Part shown: positions 6,776-7,158 of the stretch, piece after piece
Position numbering within the stretch: position 1 is the stretch's first letter
How the letters are laid out: the number at the start of each line of letters is the position of its first letter
Assembly: GCA_025936205.1 (NCBI GenBank)
Contig: JAICTU010000467.1
Location: 1-7,158 of the forward strand
Direction of reading: 5' to 3'
Source: Polyangiaceae bacterium
GTDB taxonomy: Bacteria > Myxococcota > Polyangia > Polyangiales > Polyangiaceae
DNA: 7,158 nucleotides
Position numbers and translations under genes: made by a program
The notes under the pieces: generated by a model
Seen by the model: only the letters and a program-made list of their open reading frames with translations
What the model was told of the DNA's origin: nothing
The model's database searches: none

Positions 6776-6844
6776 CGCGCCCGGTTCGCGCGGATTCCTC
6801 AGGGGCCGGCCCCAAATTCCTGAAGTCGTTCAGCCGCCGTTGCC

Positions 6845-7158
6845 TCAGCGCTGCGTCTTGGTGAGCGCCAGCCACTGTTGCACGGCGGGGCGCTGCCAGA
6901 TGGCGCGCGCGTAGCTCGCCAGCTGCTCAGGCACGGGGTCGCCGTTGGCGACCAGGCGCTGGAGCATGGTCGCCAGATCGATGTCCGCGATGCTGTAGCC
7001 GCTGGCGATGGTGCCGCGCTGCTCGAGCACCGCGGCGGCGATGCGCAGCAGGCGCTGGCGCGCCGCCTCGGCCTTGGGCGAGAGCGGTTGGATCGGGGTG
7101 CCGTAGAAGATCGTGTCCGTCGAGCGCTCCTCGCGGATGGGCAGGAAGTCACTCCGCA
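6845..7158 (-). CDS. yfcF: Glutathione S-transferase, YfcF family (C-terminal half, start off window)
   Basis: The minus strand is open from base 7158 to the TGA at 6847-6845, showing 103 residues of a protein whose N-terminus lies beyond the right edge. E. coli YfcF has 214 residues, so about half is visible: the all-helical C-terminal domain that forms the hydrophobic substrate site. Family-typical stretches are SDFLPIREERSTDTIFYG, then PLSPKAEAARQRLL, then SIADIDLATMLQRLVANGD (containing the conserved GST helix-capping Asp) and RAIWQRPAVQQWLAL near the end. The glutathione-binding thioredoxin-like domain is not in view. Members are cytosolic glutathione transferases/peroxidases linked to oxidative-stress protection. 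A 186-base frame starting at GTG 7030 is only an internal start of this gene. Symbol assigned by resemblance to YfcF from memory; GST membership is near certain, the YfcF subgroup likely. Confidence 0.87.
   Translation of the reverse strand, partial: RSDFLPIREERSTDTIFYGTPIQPLSPKAEAARQRLLRIAAAVLEQRGTIASGYSIADIDLATMLQRLVANGDPVPEQLASYARAIWQRPAVQQWLALTKTQR

Larger units (their letters stand above)
6526..6844. other. Gene-free intergenic region between the GHKL gene and yfcF-like gene
   Basis: No frame in these 319 bases looks like protein: the open frames are short, Arg/Ala/Pro-rich and without recognisable motifs. The region holds a 22-bp near-palindrome (6644-6665), a terminator-like hairpin on the plus strand (6744-6775), a small CGCGC/GCGCG stem-loop (6776-6792) and a perfect 12-bp palindrome GGGGCCGGCCCC (6802-6813). 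The promoter of the GHKL gene is expected on the right-hand side, but I cannot pick a convincing -35/-10 pair. Confidence 0.6.

Noticed and set aside
6799..7152. 117-codon Ser/Arg-rich minus frame over the glutathione transferase
   Set aside because: Out-of-frame shadow; the adjacent frame gives a clear YfcF-like C-terminal domain.

Overview
The window is a GC-rich chromosomal segment (strong G/C preference at third codon positions) from a Gram-negative bacterium. A complete RND efflux adaptor/permease pair, a YfcF-type glutathione transferase and a TolB-like propeller protein fit Pseudomonadota or Myxococcota. The GHKL (ATP-binding) regulator and one gene remnant lean weakly towards Myxococcota, but the lineage cannot be fixed from the sequence.

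Layout: (1) Bases 1-1053, minus strand, hold the first 351 residues of a cytosolic-looking protein: an N-terminal beta-sandwich followed by TolB/PD40 beta-propeller blades, running off the left edge. (2) Bases 1054-1280 are a divergent intergenic region with a plausible promoter for the leftward gene and an inverted repeat overlapping it. (3) Bases 1281-5452, plus strand, are a two-gene operon: a membrane-fusion (HlyD/AcrA-type) adaptor overlapping by ATGA with a 1027-residue RND permease of the HAE-1 class. No outer-membrane TolC-type gene or local regulator is present. (4) Bases 5453-5898 look like a decay zone. They hold a minus-strand stretch resembling part of a small regulatory-type protein and, on the plus strand, only the C-terminal third of a DJ-1/PfpI-family type 1 glutamine amidotransferase. 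(5) Bases 5920-6525, minus strand, encode an orphan GHKL ATP-binding protein of the SiaB/RsbW kind. (6) Bases 6526-6844 have no gene but contain a 22-bp near-perfect palindrome, a terminator-like hairpin and a 12-bp palindrome. (7) Bases 6845-7158, minus strand, are the C-terminal half of a YfcF-like glutathione S-transferase, cut by the right edge.

The only clear functional unit is the efflux pair, in which adaptor and permease should assemble with an outer-membrane channel encoded elsewhere. The remaining genes appear to be independent neighbours. I see no CRISPR array, tRNA, rRNA, insertion sequence or intact mobile element, and no convincing new multigene system. The most unusual items are the operator-like palindrome upstream of the orphan GHKL protein, that protein itself, and the pair of opposed gene remnants.
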